Origin: Cesiribacteraceae bacterium YIM B00369
GTDB lineage: Bacteria > Bacteroidota > Bacteroidia > Cytophagales > Cyclobacteriaceae
DNA length: 62,583 nucleotides
Reading direction: 5' to 3'
NCBI GenBank assembly: GCA_017948555.1
Contig: JAFMYY010000029.1
Coordinates: 1 to 62,583, forward strand
Shown in pieces: positions 37,601 to 45,951 of this stretch. Made by a program: the position numbers and the translations under genes. Under the pieces are notes generated by a model that saw only the letters and a program-made list of their open reading frames with translations, did no database searches and was not told the origin of the DNA. How positions within the stretch are numbered: the stretch's first letter is position 1; each line of letters begins with the position of its first letter.

Positions 37601-38062
37601 GCTCCCCGGCATAAGATCCTGATCTTTTCGCAGTTTACGGGCATGCTTGACCTTATCCGTGAAGAACTGCGCCTGCGCCATATCCCTTTTGAATACCTCA
37701 GCGGCCAGTCCCGCAACAGGAAAGAAAAGGTTGATAATTTTCAGAAAAACGAAAATGTGCGTGTGTTTCTGATCAGCCTTAAAGCGGGTGGCACAGGTCT
37801 TAATCTTACCGCTGCCGATTACGTTTACCTGGTCGATCCATGGTGGAATCCTGCCGTGGAGAACCAGGCAACAGACAGAGTATACCGCATTGGCCAGAAC
37901 AAAAATGTTGTTGCCGTACGCCTCATCTGCCCCGGCACCATCGAAGAAAAGATCATGCAGTTGCAGGTCAGCAAAAAGGAACTCGCCGGAGATTTAATCC
38001 GCACCGATGCATCGCTGATGAAATCCCTTACAAAGGAGGAGTTGCTGGAGCTTTTTGTTTAG
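34679..38062 (+). CDS. SNF2/SWI2-family helicase-like ATPase with SWIM-type zinc motif
   Basis: The 1127-aa protein has an N-terminal CxC...CxH SWIM-like motif (CLC...LCGH near residues 80-95), a long family-specific middle, and the two SNF2 RecA lobes. Walker A is DDMGLGKT (694-701), the DEAH-equivalent is DESQ (791-794), then LTGTPFENN, and in lobe two FSQFTGMLDLI, LKAGGTGLNLTAADYV and the arginine-finger region ATDRVYRIGQ. Such bacterial RapA/SNF2 relatives remodel protein-DNA complexes. It is complete and monocistronic. Nothing nearby (no methylase or nuclease) suggests a defence island. Confidence 0.93.
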   Translation: MPQSKKEKCASPFVISDFRFQGLTQTFFLQQGFELNTTDLAGEVVPLALALQYGLFGSKGAADFPEVEVQLREKDLLISCLCQAPDGKLCGHGARVLLGMRNRREVRLFFDQELRGEEMRKVAVAYGLEGEQELDNFFEALYGGERQFEIRPKLEGLVPVQQYSASYVEEQLLKSPPKEDSLLRGLAQEKTNSGFSRFLVLGQHRFYHHLFIELMEGATTREGKLKNPLQSLAPQELVWQTESPEELKFYTAISRFQNNFATEPAPSDIAGLKALLKNPAGLPVYLHDAAASINITAGSIVPVHMKPLHPDLRVAVDQKGDFYEVKGHLVIDDKWHDLRQLRSRFGYFIQIGDTLYLPGDQAYLRVIDFFRQYQASMLIHHSKFEEFRQNILLKLEHKIRILYAYVRPASTEQLKEKGFDKPEERLIYLSDSDPYVHITPVMRYGEVEIPVLSQQQIYTLDAQGNPFTLDRNEAAELEFISALLLQHPHFKEQLHLDYFYLHKERFLDENWFPDAFEDWRNRGFQILGFSQISRNKLNPHKGKVSIIVTSGVDWFDTHVEVKFGNLKASLKHLHKALRNKSRFVQLDDGTQGILPGDWIQKLSRFFEAAEVKGEKLRTPKVNFTGIQELYEEEMLSGEVKQELALYREKLENFETIQEVPLPEGLTGTLRPYQQQGLNWLNFLDEFGFGGCLADDMGLGKTIQILAFILSQREKQAQNINLVVVPTTLIFNWQAEVAKFAPSIRLLTLHGQGRLKDLKEFVKYEIILTTYGTLLSDIGVLKRFPFNYIFLDESQAIKNPQSQRYKAARLLQSRNKIVLTGTPFENNTFDIYGQLSFACPGLLGTQRWFKGQYSDPVDKFKDSKRALELQRKIQPFILRRTKGQVAQELPEKTEMTIYCEMGGEQRKIYDAYAKEYYEYLTTKKEGDIDRNRLHVLQGLTKLRQICNSPALLNDQHFLGHSSAKIETLLEQIENKAPRHKILIFSQFTGMLDLIREELRLRHIPFEYLSGQSRNRKEKVDNFQKNENVRVFLISLKAGGTGLNLTAADYVYLVDPWWNPAVENQATDRVYRIGQNKNVVAVRLICPGTIEEKIMQLQVSKKELAGDLIRTDASLMKSLTKEELLELFV

Positions 38063-38105
38063 CGGGTGGCGCCTGAGTGACAGGTCCGGAGCCGGGTAAA
38101 TGTAA

Positions 38106-38897
38106 TTAACCTCCTCCCTTCAGCTTCATTACAGGCGATGTGGCCCTGTTCCGGTAGCCATGATATCCGGCATAGATCAACAATATTGCTGCTGCAATTA
38201 AAGCGGCTACTCCCACAGGAACGGAAGCATCCCACTGGTTAACGGCAATAGCTGTAAGGCCCCATACACCGACCATTGCGGCCTCGCGCAGGTTTCTGGT
38301 ATAAGTGAGCCACAGGTAGATAAAACAGGCTATAATAATCATTACAACAGCCCAAATTTCACCCGAAAGTACATTTTCCAGCCAGCCCTGACTGCTGAGG
38401 TAAACGGTTACATTGGTAATGGAAGCCACTGTAATCCAGCCCAGGTAAATACAAACGGGCCACCAGACAAACACGATTATCCGTAGTGGTGCATCCCATA
38501 CTTCCAGCTCAAGTCTTTTTACCAGTACCACCAGGCAGGCTAACAGACAAAACATTATAAGCACGGAAAGCCCGAGGGCTTCATTAACCCAGACTGATAT
38601 CCAGCCGGCGTTGGCAATATTGGTAAGAGTAAACCAGGGACCAGCTTTCTGAAGTGACTCTTCACTCCTCCCCTTTCTCCATGCCACCCACTGGTAAACC
38701 ACAAAAGCGGTTAATAATAAATAGATCAGTCCCCAGATGGAAAAGGCGTAGCTTGCAGGTGTTAATAAGGTAGGATACTGATCGCTCACCTCCCCAACAC
38801 TTTTACCGGCATAAGAGCCCGTTCCTGCTGCATAATTGATCAACAGAGTGCCTGAAAGGGTTAGCGTATTGGCAATCAGGAGGGTTAGATTTTTCAT
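38106..38897 (-). CDS. TspO/MBR-related tryptophan-rich membrane protein
   Basis: The 263-aa protein has seven or eight hydrophobic helices rich in tryptophan. LTPASYAFSIWGLIYLLL is the hallmark first-loop segment of tryptophan-rich sensory proteins related to TspO, here in a longer variant than the classic 160-aa TspO. The C-terminal tail is basic and cytoplasmic. Ligand (porphyrin in classic TspO) cannot be read. The gene is convergent with SNF2 and stands alone. Confidence 0.78.
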   Translation of the reverse strand: MKNLTLLIANTLTLSGTLLINYAAGTGSYAGKSVGEVSDQYPTLLTPASYAFSIWGLIYLLLTAFVVYQWVAWRKGRSEESLQKAGPWFTLTNIANAGWISVWVNEALGLSVLIMFCLLACLVVLVKRLELEVWDAPLRIIVFVWWPVCIYLGWITVASITNVTVYLSSQGWLENVLSGEIWAVVMIIIACFIYLWLTYTRNLREAAMVGVWGLTAIAVNQWDASVPVGVAALIAAAILLIYAGYHGYRNRATSPVMKLKGGG

Positions 38898-39029
38898 GCA
38901 GGTATGTTATAATTCAGAAGCCTTTACCCTGTATAATTTCCCTTTTCCTGACAAAGGAAATTTTTAAAGAGAAAATTCTATTTGTTGCCAGTTGATAATG
39001 ATTTAGAAAAGGATTTACCGGAGAATAAA

Positions 39030-39072
39030 AACAGAGGAGTCATAACTCGTCTTCAGCTATGGCTCCTCCTTT
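39030..39072 (-). terminator. Terminator of the sorbosone-dehydrogenase-like gene
   Basis: GAGGAG-T-CATA and TATG-G-CTCCTC (39034-39068) form a stem. On the minus strand CTGTTTTTATT follows. It sits just past the stop at 39083. Confidence 0.65.
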
Positions 39073-39082
39073 ATTTTTAACC

Positions 39083-40309
39083 TTACTGCTGGTAAGATAC
39101 CCGGTAAATTACTCCATTTGTATCATCAGAAACCAACAAGGATCCGTCGGCATGTGTAGCGAGCCCTACTAACCGGCCGAAGTGCCCACGGTTCCCGTTA
39201 ACCAGAAAGTCTGAAAGAAAATCCTCAAAGCCCGCAGGTTCACCATTCTCGTAACGGATGCGTACTACATTGTATCCCACAGGATTACTGCGGTTCCAGG
39301 AGCCCCGCATTGCAACAAAGGCATCTCCGCTGTATTCTTCAGGAAACATTGATCCTGTATAGAATTCCATTTCCATTGGTGCAGCATGGGCGGTATAGGT
39401 CAGTACAGGAAGGGTACTTAATTCCAGGTACTCCTGGTAGGTGGTATCCCCCGGAGGTCGTGTCCCCGGATTATATTTTCCCTCTCCAAATATATATGGC
39501 CAGCCATAATCAGCTCCTTCTGTAATACGGTTCAGCTCTTCCTTCTGCTCGGTATCTCCCAGCCAGTCAATGCCATGGTCCATTCCCCACAGCTCCCCGG
39601 TTTGCGGATGCCAGCCAAAACCAACGGTATTTCTGAGTCCTTCAGCATAAATCTCAATATTTGAACCATCGGCATTGGCTGTAACGATGGTGGCATGAAG
39701 TTCATTAGGCTCCTCGCAGGCATTACAGGTACTGCCTATGGTTATGTACATTAATCCGTCGGGACCAAAAGCAATTGTACGGTTTGGGTGTTGCCCTCCG
39801 TCAGGCAGTTCATCGGTAAGTAACTGAGGCTCACCTAATGTTCCGTCAGCGTTTATATCCGCAGCATAAACTTCCTTTATGGTTACAATGTACAATTGAT
39901 TTTCATGTATTGTCAGGCCATGTGCACTTTTAAGCTCTGCCACTGTTTCCTGCCTGTCGGCTACTCCGTCCCCATCTGTATCTTCCAGGAGCATTACAAT
40001 TCCGGCATCACGGTCCGAAGCATAAATATACCCCTCTTCAGTGGCGACCAGAATCCTTGGCTTCCCGAGGTCCTCGGCAAATTTCTGAACAGTAAAGCCA
40101 TTTGGCACAGTTAACTGCTGAACATGTTCGTCCGTAGCAGGCTCAAGGGCAGGTTTAAAAACATAACCTGCAATCTGCGACTGGGTAGGATTTTCCTCGG
40201 TTTCAGGAACAATGGAACTCCAGAAACCATCTTCATCGTCGCTACAGCTCCATACAGCTCCAATTATAAGCATAAACAAAGCAATCGGGTACAGCCCTTT
40301 TCTCATCAT
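39083..40309 (-). CDS. Sorbosone/glucose dehydrogenase-like beta-propeller lipoprotein
   Basis: The 408-aa protein has an SPII signal (lipidated C22, VWSC) and a six-bladed propeller. Family marks include VPNGFTVQKFAEDLGKPRILV, DTDGDGVADRQETV, GQHPNRTIAFGPDGLMYITIG, CNACEEPNE, and GWHPQTGELWGMDHGIDWLGD. These match the PQQ-dependent sugar dehydrogenase (sorbosone dehydrogenase) family, which oxidises aldoses in the periplasm with PQQ. Two cysteines in CNACEE are common in this family. No PQQ synthesis genes are in view, so the cofactor is unproven. The gene is monocistronic. Confidence 0.85.
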   Translation of the reverse strand: MMRKGLYPIALFMLIIGAVWSCSDDEDGFWSSIVPETEENPTQSQIAGYVFKPALEPATDEHVQQLTVPNGFTVQKFAEDLGKPRILVATEEGYIYASDRDAGIVMLLEDTDGDGVADRQETVAELKSAHGLTIHENQLYIVTIKEVYAADINADGTLGEPQLLTDELPDGGQHPNRTIAFGPDGLMYITIGSTCNACEEPNELHATIVTANADGSNIEIYAEGLRNTVGFGWHPQTGELWGMDHGIDWLGDTEQKEELNRITEGADYGWPYIFGEGKYNPGTRPPGDTTYQEYLELSTLPVLTYTAHAAPMEMEFYTGSMFPEEYSGDAFVAMRGSWNRSNPVGYNVVRIRYENGEPAGFEDFLSDFLVNGNRGHFGRLVGLATHADGSLLVSDDTNGVIYRVSYQQ

Positions 40310-40537
40310 TTTACTATTTTTTTATGTTAAAAAATTGACTTTCAATGTTCTATGATACTTTCAACTGAACCTTTAAGCCTTGGTTTGCTGATCCGGATAA
40401 TTTTTATTTTATTTTTTCCTGACACAGGGAAAACAGCACCAATCCACACAGCCACCGCCAGGTGTGCATAGGTACTTATCCTTAAAATTCATAAGAAAAG
40501 TCCAATGCAGCTTAATAGAATAGCGCGGCTAAGAAAA

Positions 40538-40585
40538 AAATAAAGCCAGGGAAAAACCGGTTAAGTTCTGCCGCTGGCTTCCGCT
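40538..40585 (-). terminator. Terminator of the SDR gene at 40607
   Basis: AAGCCAG (40543-40549) pairs with CTGGCTT (40574-40580). On the minus strand the stem is followed by TATTTTTTTC. Confidence 0.65.
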
Positions 40586-40606
40586 TAATCAGGATTTAAA
40601 TTTATC

Positions 40607-41416
40607 CTATTCCTCTTTTTTGCTTTTATCTTCCGGCTCCGATTGCTTGCGGATGCCTTTGGCCGCCATCCTGTCCGGCATAAGTTTGGTGCCTGCCACC
40701 ATCGCTTTATTTTTAAAGCCTGAGATAACTTCTCTTTCTCCTGCCATAAGGGCTTCAAAGCCATCTTCGGCCACTTTTGCAGGATCTGCCAGCTTTCCTT
40801 CCTGCACCATCTTAGAGTCTTCCATATCTGCTTTTTCAAAGAAGCCGGTATCTGTAGGGCCGGGCATGAGGGTGGTAATCTTAATATCCATGTCGCGGAT
40901 TTCTTCCCGCAGGGCAACGGTAAAGGAGTTCAGAAAAGCTTTTGTTCCATGATATACAGCCTGCAGGGGACCTGGTATTTCACCGGCAACGGAAGATACA
41001 ATGAGAATCTTTCCTGAATTGCGTGCCACCATTTCTTTTAAGTACAGTTTTGTAAAGGTAATATAGGCGCCAATATTCAGCTGTACCATATCCAGTTCCT
41101 CCTGAATATCAGTTTTCACAAATTCGCCAAATTTGCCCTGTGCTGCATTGTTGACCAATACATCTACCTGAATTCCTTTTGCCTTAACTTCTTCGAACAC
41201 CTCAAACGGACTTTCGCGCTTCATTAAATCCTTCTGAACAGTAATTACTTCGGCGCCGGATTGCTGCTGAAGCTCCGATGCGGTAGCGGCCAGCTCATCT
41301 TTACTGCGGGCCACCAGTACCAGATTAAATCCATTATCCGCAAATTGCTTTGCCAGTTCCTTTCCTATTCCTTCAGTTGCTCCCGTAATAAGGGCATATT
41401 GTTGCTTGTTATCCAT
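40607..41416 (-). CDS. Short-chain dehydrogenase/reductase
   Basis: The 269-aa cytosolic enzyme has the NAD(P) motif ITGATEGIGKELA (near residue 10), NNAAQGKFG and the catalytic AVYHGTKAFLNSF with Y-x-x-x-K. It belongs to the DltE-like branch of classical SDRs with a charged C-terminal tail (EPEDKSKKEE). Substrate unknown. A 16-bp palindrome ATACTTT-TT-AAAGTAT (41438-41453) lies 22 bp upstream and is probably an operator of its promoter. Confidence 0.88.
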   Translation of the reverse strand: MDNKQQYALITGATEGIGKELAKQFADNGFNLVLVARSKDELAATASELQQQSGAEVITVQKDLMKRESPFEVFEEVKAKGIQVDVLVNNAAQGKFGEFVKTDIQEELDMVQLNIGAYITFTKLYLKEMVARNSGKILIVSSVAGEIPGPLQAVYHGTKAFLNSFTVALREEIRDMDIKITTLMPGPTDTGFFEKADMEDSKMVQEGKLADPAKVAEDGFEALMAGEREVISGFKNKAMVAGTKLMPDRMAAKGIRKQSEPEDKSKKEE

Positions 41417-41437
41417 AATTATTTCATTTTAATGATC

Positions 41438-41453
41438 ATACTTTTTAAAGTAT
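41438..41453. promoter_or_regulatory. Operator-like palindrome ATACTTT-TT-AAAGTAT
   Basis: A perfect 7+2+7 inverted repeat 22-37 bp upstream of the SDR start codon, where it would overlap the promoter. It fits binding by a dimeric winged-helix repressor; no cognate regulator is adjacent. Confidence 0.45.
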
Positions 41454-41627
41454 AAAACAACACAAATGTTTAAAAACCATTTAGTTAAGCAATATTTATG
41501 ACACTGCTTTTTCTTATTTAAGGGAGGTGGCTTTTATTTAAATGAAGCAAGGTTTCTCTTCCGGAATTATTAAATAAACCGGATAACTGAAGGATTGCAG
41601 GCCGCGTATAGTGAAAAGGAGCAATAT

Positions 41628-41662
41628 AAAAAAAACAGCGTAGCACCTTTCCGGCTACGCTG
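41628..41662 (-). terminator. Terminator of the phosphoesterase operon
   Basis: CAGCGTAGC (41636-41644) pairs with GCTACGCTG (41654-41662). Eight T follow on the minus strand. Confidence 0.8.
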
Positions 41663-41741
41663 ATTAATCATCCCTTACGGGCTTTTTAGCTAATACTTTT
41701 TTTCCGAAGAAAAGCTCTATCCTATGGCAATCCTTTAAAGT

Positions 41742-43229
41742 TTAAGCTTTTAGTTTTTCGATAAAGGTATTCCCGAAGCGGTCAGTTACCTCAACCACAA
41801 CTCCTTTTGCCTTTTCATCCGGCTGGAAAAAGAACATATGATCCGTGAGCTGAGGCTCCACCCATTTTCTTCTGGATGGAAGTTCCGGACCTGCATGCAG
41901 TTCCACACTTAATGGGTCATGGGCCACAATACGCTCCATTTCTCCCTTACGTATTCCATCTTCCAGCCAGGTCACCTTCCAATCAGGGTCCCAGTTCCAT
42001 ACATTTACCGCCTGGTATTCCGGACGCTCAGGATCTGCTCCTTTATCATATACCCTGAACTGATAATCCTTCTCTTTGCCGGTAGATTTATAGTGCCAGG
42101 AAAGTGCGGAGCCTTTTACTTCGTATACTCCGTAGCCATTAGGCGTACCATCGTAACAGATTGGTCCGCTCCACCAGGCACCACATACTGTACCATGGCA
42201 ATGTTCAAATATCTTTCCGTGTACCCGGTTATCATTAAAGTGAGTGTGCCCCGACATAATGTGGGACTGGAAAGGGCTTAACAGCTCATAGAGAGCTTCG
42301 CGGTTTATAACGGTTCCTCCTTTATGGTCCCGGTCCGGATACCGCTCCACGGCACCTGTTTGTGGCGGAATATGCAGGGAAACCACCACCAGACTGCCCG
42401 GCTCCACAAACTTAAGGTCCTGTTCCAGCCATGCCAGCTGTTCTTCGCTGATATAGCCTACATAGGTCTTGTTCTTTCCCAGGAACATAACATCGTCCAG
42501 CACTACATAATGCGCCTCGCCCCTGTTAAAGGAATAATAGGTTGGCCCGTAATGCGATTTAAAGGTACTGCTGGTCATTTCATCGCTGCGCACATCCATA
42601 TCGGCATCGTGGTTACCCATCACCTGGAAAAAGGGCACACCCGTTTTAAGCACCGCTTCATTATATTCTTTCAGCAGCTGAAGCTGGTCGAATACCAGGT
42701 CACCACAACCAATACCAAATGTATTAGGGTCATCAAGCTGCTGAACAGTACGCGCAATGTCCGGGGCTGCCACAGTTAACAGCTGACCTGCCTCATAATC
42801 ATTCTGGATCTGGGTATCGGCCAGTACCAGAAAATGATGGTTTTCATCTTTTGATTCCAGTGGCTGAAGCTCAAAGGGTATGCTCACTTCAGCTTTTGAA
42901 CCATCCAGTTTTTTAAAAAAAGCAGCAGAGCCATTTGCCTGCTGTGGAATCCTGTACCCCGCAGGAGTGCTCAGGTAGACAAAATCTCTCCTGTTATTGC
43001 TCAGAAACTCATAATGGCCGTCTTTATCGGTTTTCACCACCGATAACCCGTCGGTTACCACAACCCCGCCTATTCCTTTACCTTTACTGCTCACTTTCCC
43101 TCTGACCTTTATTGCTTTGAATGGCTTAGGAATAGTAAAAGCAGCTAAATCAAGTGGCATAAGACCAAGAACGCCCAATCCACCGGCAGCCAGCCCTATT
43201 TGTTTAATAAAATCTCTTCTGTTTGTCAT
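41742..43229 (-). CDS. Calcineurin-like metallophosphoesterase, secreted
   Basis: The 495-aa protein opens with a Tat-type signal (TNRRDFIKQIG plus a hydrophobic stretch), then a small Ig-like domain (about 40-110), the metallophosphoesterase core and a C-terminal beta domain. Metal-ligand motifs are in order: LADTQ (D-x-Q replacing the usual D-x-H), GCGDLVFD, MGNHD, VVSLH and SGHTH. It should hydrolyse phosphomono- or diesters in the periplasm. It closes a minus-strand operon that begins with SusC and SusD, so its substrate is probably the imported phosphoester. It follows the EEP gene after 160 bp. Confidence 0.88.
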   Translation of the reverse strand: MTNRRDFIKQIGLAAGGLGVLGLMPLDLAAFTIPKPFKAIKVRGKVSSKGKGIGGVVVTDGLSVVKTDKDGHYEFLSNNRRDFVYLSTPAGYRIPQQANGSAAFFKKLDGSKAEVSIPFELQPLESKDENHHFLVLADTQIQNDYEAGQLLTVAAPDIARTVQQLDDPNTFGIGCGDLVFDQLQLLKEYNEAVLKTGVPFFQVMGNHDADMDVRSDEMTSSTFKSHYGPTYYSFNRGEAHYVVLDDVMFLGKNKTYVGYISEEQLAWLEQDLKFVEPGSLVVVSLHIPPQTGAVERYPDRDHKGGTVINREALYELLSPFQSHIMSGHTHFNDNRVHGKIFEHCHGTVCGAWWSGPICYDGTPNGYGVYEVKGSALSWHYKSTGKEKDYQFRVYDKGADPERPEYQAVNVWNWDPDWKVTWLEDGIRKGEMERIVAHDPLSVELHAGPELPSRRKWVEPQLTDHMFFFQPDEKAKGVVVEVTDRFGNTFIEKLKA

Positions 43230-43391
43230 GACCAGATATATCTGAAAGTTTTATTTGTTATCATCATACAAGCCCGTAACTATTTTACCATCAGTATTTT
43301 TAGAATTGATGTCTTTACGGTAGCGGCAGAAAGCTGCAGCATCAATAAAAATCAATCTTTTGCATATATTCCAATGAAAGAATATAAAGTA

Positions 43392-44402
43392 CTACAGGCT
43401 TGCAGGCTTATCTTTTTTGGTGAAAGAACCGGTTAAAGGAAGGTGATCGCTGATTATCCGCATGGTATCAGGCGAAAAAAAGGTATCTACCTTTATAGTG
43501 CCAGGCTGTGCCTCCCGGTACATATTTCTGTTCACAAGCATGTAATCCAGCCGGCGGCCAGGGGAGTTGGCGGGATGGGAATAAACGGCGGTATCAACCG
43601 GATCGGTAAAAGGGTTTATAAGCTTTGGATTGTTCATCAGAAGGGCTAACTCTTCGCTCCCCGGGATGGCATTTAAATCTCCGGCCACCATCATATTCTT
43701 ATCCGGATTAAGTTGCAGCAGCTCATTAAAACGGCTTACCAGCAGGTTTAGCTGCCCTTTTCGCATCGCAATATTTCTCTCACCCCTTCCGGCCTTCAAA
43801 TGAACACCGGTAAGCAGAAAAGTGTAATCCTCAGATGGAAACACATCAACAGACCACATGCGGGTATTGATCTGGTTTTGAGTCTCCTCCTCTCCTTCTT
43901 CATTAAAATACCCGGGAAGCGGAGTAGTAACTGATCCGTATCCATTGATGATGCCCATAGGGAACCTGCTCATTACCACTACATTCATGTACCAGTTATG
44001 GCTGGGAATGTCGGCAAAATACTTATATCCCATATCAGGTAAAGAATCATTGGCCAGCTGTTTTAAAAATTTTGCACTTTCAAATTCCTGTAAAACCACA
44101 ATATCGGCATCAGCTTTTTTAAAAGCCTCCAATAAAAGGCCCAGGCGGAGGTGCATATTTTCAGGAGGATTATTTTCCCGTTCATTATCAATATAAGGAT
44201 CGTCATAACTATCAATAAAATGCTCTACATTCCATGACAGCACTTTAAAGGTGGAGTCTTTTGGATATTCATATCCGACAGGCTTCACCACTACGGAATC
44301 GAAAAGGACAGATCCCTGCTTTACTTCGGTGTCTGCCATTTGCTTCTCTGAGCAGGCCGCTACCAGAAGGACCAATATTATCAACAAGCTTGTATTTCGC
44401 AT
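43392..44402 (-). CDS. Endonuclease/exonuclease/phosphatase (EEP) lipoprotein
   Basis: The 336-aa protein has an SPII signal (lipidated C17, LVAACS). The EEP fold is shown by LSWNVEHF, DIVVLQEFES, VVAGDLNAIPGS and the final SDHLPL with the catalytic histidine. Members cut nucleic acids, sphingomyelin or phosphoinositides; this one is anchored in the envelope, so it likely cleaves an extracellular phosphodiester. It lies between SusD and the calcineurin-like phosphoesterase. A stem-loop in the 68-bp gap from susD may reduce its expression. Confidence 0.88.
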   Translation of the reverse strand: MRNTSLLIILVLLVAACSEKQMADTEVKQGSVLFDSVVVKPVGYEYPKDSTFKVLSWNVEHFIDSYDDPYIDNERENNPPENMHLRLGLLLEAFKKADADIVVLQEFESAKFLKQLANDSLPDMGYKYFADIPSHNWYMNVVVMSRFPMGIINGYGSVTTPLPGYFNEEGEEETQNQINTRMWSVDVFPSEDYTFLLTGVHLKAGRGERNIAMRKGQLNLLVSRFNELLQLNPDKNMMVAGDLNAIPGSEELALLMNNPKLINPFTDPVDTAVYSHPANSPGRRLDYMLVNRNMYREAQPGTIKVDTFFSPDTMRIISDHLPLTGSFTKKDKPASL

Positions 44403-44410
44403 GATTATTT

Positions 44411-44450
44411 TAAAAAAAAGAAATAGAAGCAGGCCCTGAGCGCCTGCTCC
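44411..44450 (-). terminator. Partial terminator between susD-like and EEP genes
   Basis: AGCAGGC (44428-44434) pairs with GCCTGCT (44442-44448). On the minus strand TCTATTTCTTTTTTTT follows, ending 8 nt before the EEP start codon. It probably sets a SusCD-high, enzyme-low ratio. Confidence 0.6.
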
Positions 44451-44470
44451 TGCTAATTTTATATTTACAA

Positions 44471-45946
44471 TTATTCAGCCCACCATCCTGAAGAAACCAT
44501 GGTATCTCCATTGTCGAGATATTCATTAACGGCCCGGGTATAGTTTTCCTGATTCACTGCTTTAATCAGGGGAGGATATACCATCCTTTTTAAAATCCGG
44601 TCGGTTAACATGGCCGATCCTACTTTAAACTCCGGATATCCTGTCCTCCTGTAGTTGATCCAGCCATCATACCCCTGGTAATAAAAGTTGATATATTCTT
44701 CTCTCCAAACCTGCTTTAAAGCCTCTTCCGTATCTGCAGAGAGCTTTACAGTTTCTTTAGCAAGATGAGCCTTTATGTCTGCTTCCTGTACACCCCACCA
44801 TTTGCAGGCGGAACGAATTCCTTCGGCATAACGGGCAGATGCATCACCTTCTATATAGCCCTGCAGAATAGCTTCCGCAATATAAAATTCCACTTCAGCA
44901 TGTGAGATAAGCACCGAGGGAGCCCTCTTCCCGTTCATGCCGGTATAAGGAGCGGAAAGGCCCGAAAAATTCCGGATTATATCCGGACTTTCTCCTGATG
45001 GCACACCCATGTAAACCGGGTTACCTTCCTCATCTAAATTTATTGGATTACCCTCCTTATCCACTCCCAGGACAGCCATATGCGGCCTGCGCGGATCAAG
45101 GGTTTCATGTAGCTGGTTTGCAAAAGTTTCACCAAGCGCAGTGGATCCGCTTGTGCCTGTGGCATTGGTTGATTGTAAGCCAAACCGGCCGTCGTAAATA
45201 ATGGCACAGGTTTCATCCGGAGAAGATAACAGCTCTCCCTCTTCAATAAGAGTGGCTATTTCAGCTTTTACAGATGGATCTGCCTTCACCATTTTCATGT
45301 ACATCCGCAGTTTAAGGCTGTTAGCCAGCTTTCTCCATTTTTCATTATCTCCTCCATAAAAAGGATCCCCTCCACGGATAAAGTGACCTCCCGGCCTGGT
45401 CTCCAGTAAAGCATAAGCTTCATCCAGCTTTTCCAGGTTTCCCCTGTAAATGGTTTCCTGAGAATCAAACTTTGGTGTAAAATTCAGTTTATCGCCCTGC
45501 AAAGCTTCAGTATAAGGTACAGGTCCGAATACATCGGTAAGGTAAGTGGTAAGGTATGCTTCCAGAATCAAACCGGCAGCCAGGTAATCATCCAGCTGTT
45601 CCTTTTCGGCTTTTTTCTTCAGGTCGCTGATATCGTATAGGGTACGGTATATATTATCGTATACAGCCTCAGAGTCTGATCCTCTGAAATCGTAACGGTG
45701 GCGCTGGTCAATAAGAGAAGTATTGGTCCAGTACTGGCCTACATAATTCCCTATTTCTCCATAAGCGCGGGACCTTGTACCGGCATCATAAATAGTCTGT
45801 GTAAGCAGCGAAGCGGCATTGATGTCGGTCATCCGGGTAGGGTCTGTATTAATCTCTTCAAAATCATGACAGCTGCCGGCCAGTATAAACAGCCCCAGTA
45901 TAAAAATCAAATGTTGATAGCTCTTCTTATGTAATTTCATTTTCAA
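44471..45946 (-). CDS. SusD/RagB-family (SusD-like 2) outer-membrane lipoprotein
   Basis: The 491-aa protein has an SPII signal (lipidated C26, LAGSC) then DFEEINTDPTRMTDINAASLLT, the opening of SusD-like 2 proteins. Helical TPR-like repeats and a C-terminal GYDGWINYRRTGYPEF are typical. It caps the SusC channel and binds the nutrient at the cell surface. It starts 5 bp after the susC stop, so translation is coupled. Ligand is not readable; downstream EEP and phosphoesterase genes argue for a phosphorylated compound rather than a glycan. Confidence 0.92.
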   Translation of the reverse strand: MKMKLHKKSYQHLIFILGLFILAGSCHDFEEINTDPTRMTDINAASLLTQTIYDAGTRSRAYGEIGNYVGQYWTNTSLIDQRHRYDFRGSDSEAVYDNIYRTLYDISDLKKKAEKEQLDDYLAAGLILEAYLTTYLTDVFGPVPYTEALQGDKLNFTPKFDSQETIYRGNLEKLDEAYALLETRPGGHFIRGGDPFYGGDNEKWRKLANSLKLRMYMKMVKADPSVKAEIATLIEEGELLSSPDETCAIIYDGRFGLQSTNATGTSGSTALGETFANQLHETLDPRRPHMAVLGVDKEGNPINLDEEGNPVYMGVPSGESPDIIRNFSGLSAPYTGMNGKRAPSVLISHAEVEFYIAEAILQGYIEGDASARYAEGIRSACKWWGVQEADIKAHLAKETVKLSADTEEALKQVWREEYINFYYQGYDGWINYRRTGYPEFKVGSAMLTDRILKRMVYPPLIKAVNQENYTRAVNEYLDNGDTMVSSGWWAE

Positions 45947-45951
45947 AACAA

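Larger units (their letters stand above)
41417..41741. other. Gap with operator-like palindrome and terminator
   Basis: The 325-bp stretch has no gene. It contains the palindrome at 41438-41453 near the SDR start and the terminator of the phosphoesterase gene at 41628-41662. Confidence 0.5.

Noticed and set aside
36995-37681. Long minus-strand frame antisense to the SNF2 gene
   Set aside because: It is a mirror of a strongly coding helicase region, with no independent motif.
34679-38062. SNF2 helicase as part of an antiphage defence island
   Set aside because: No methylase, nuclease or other defence gene adjoins it, and single SNF2 genes are common in Bacteroidota.
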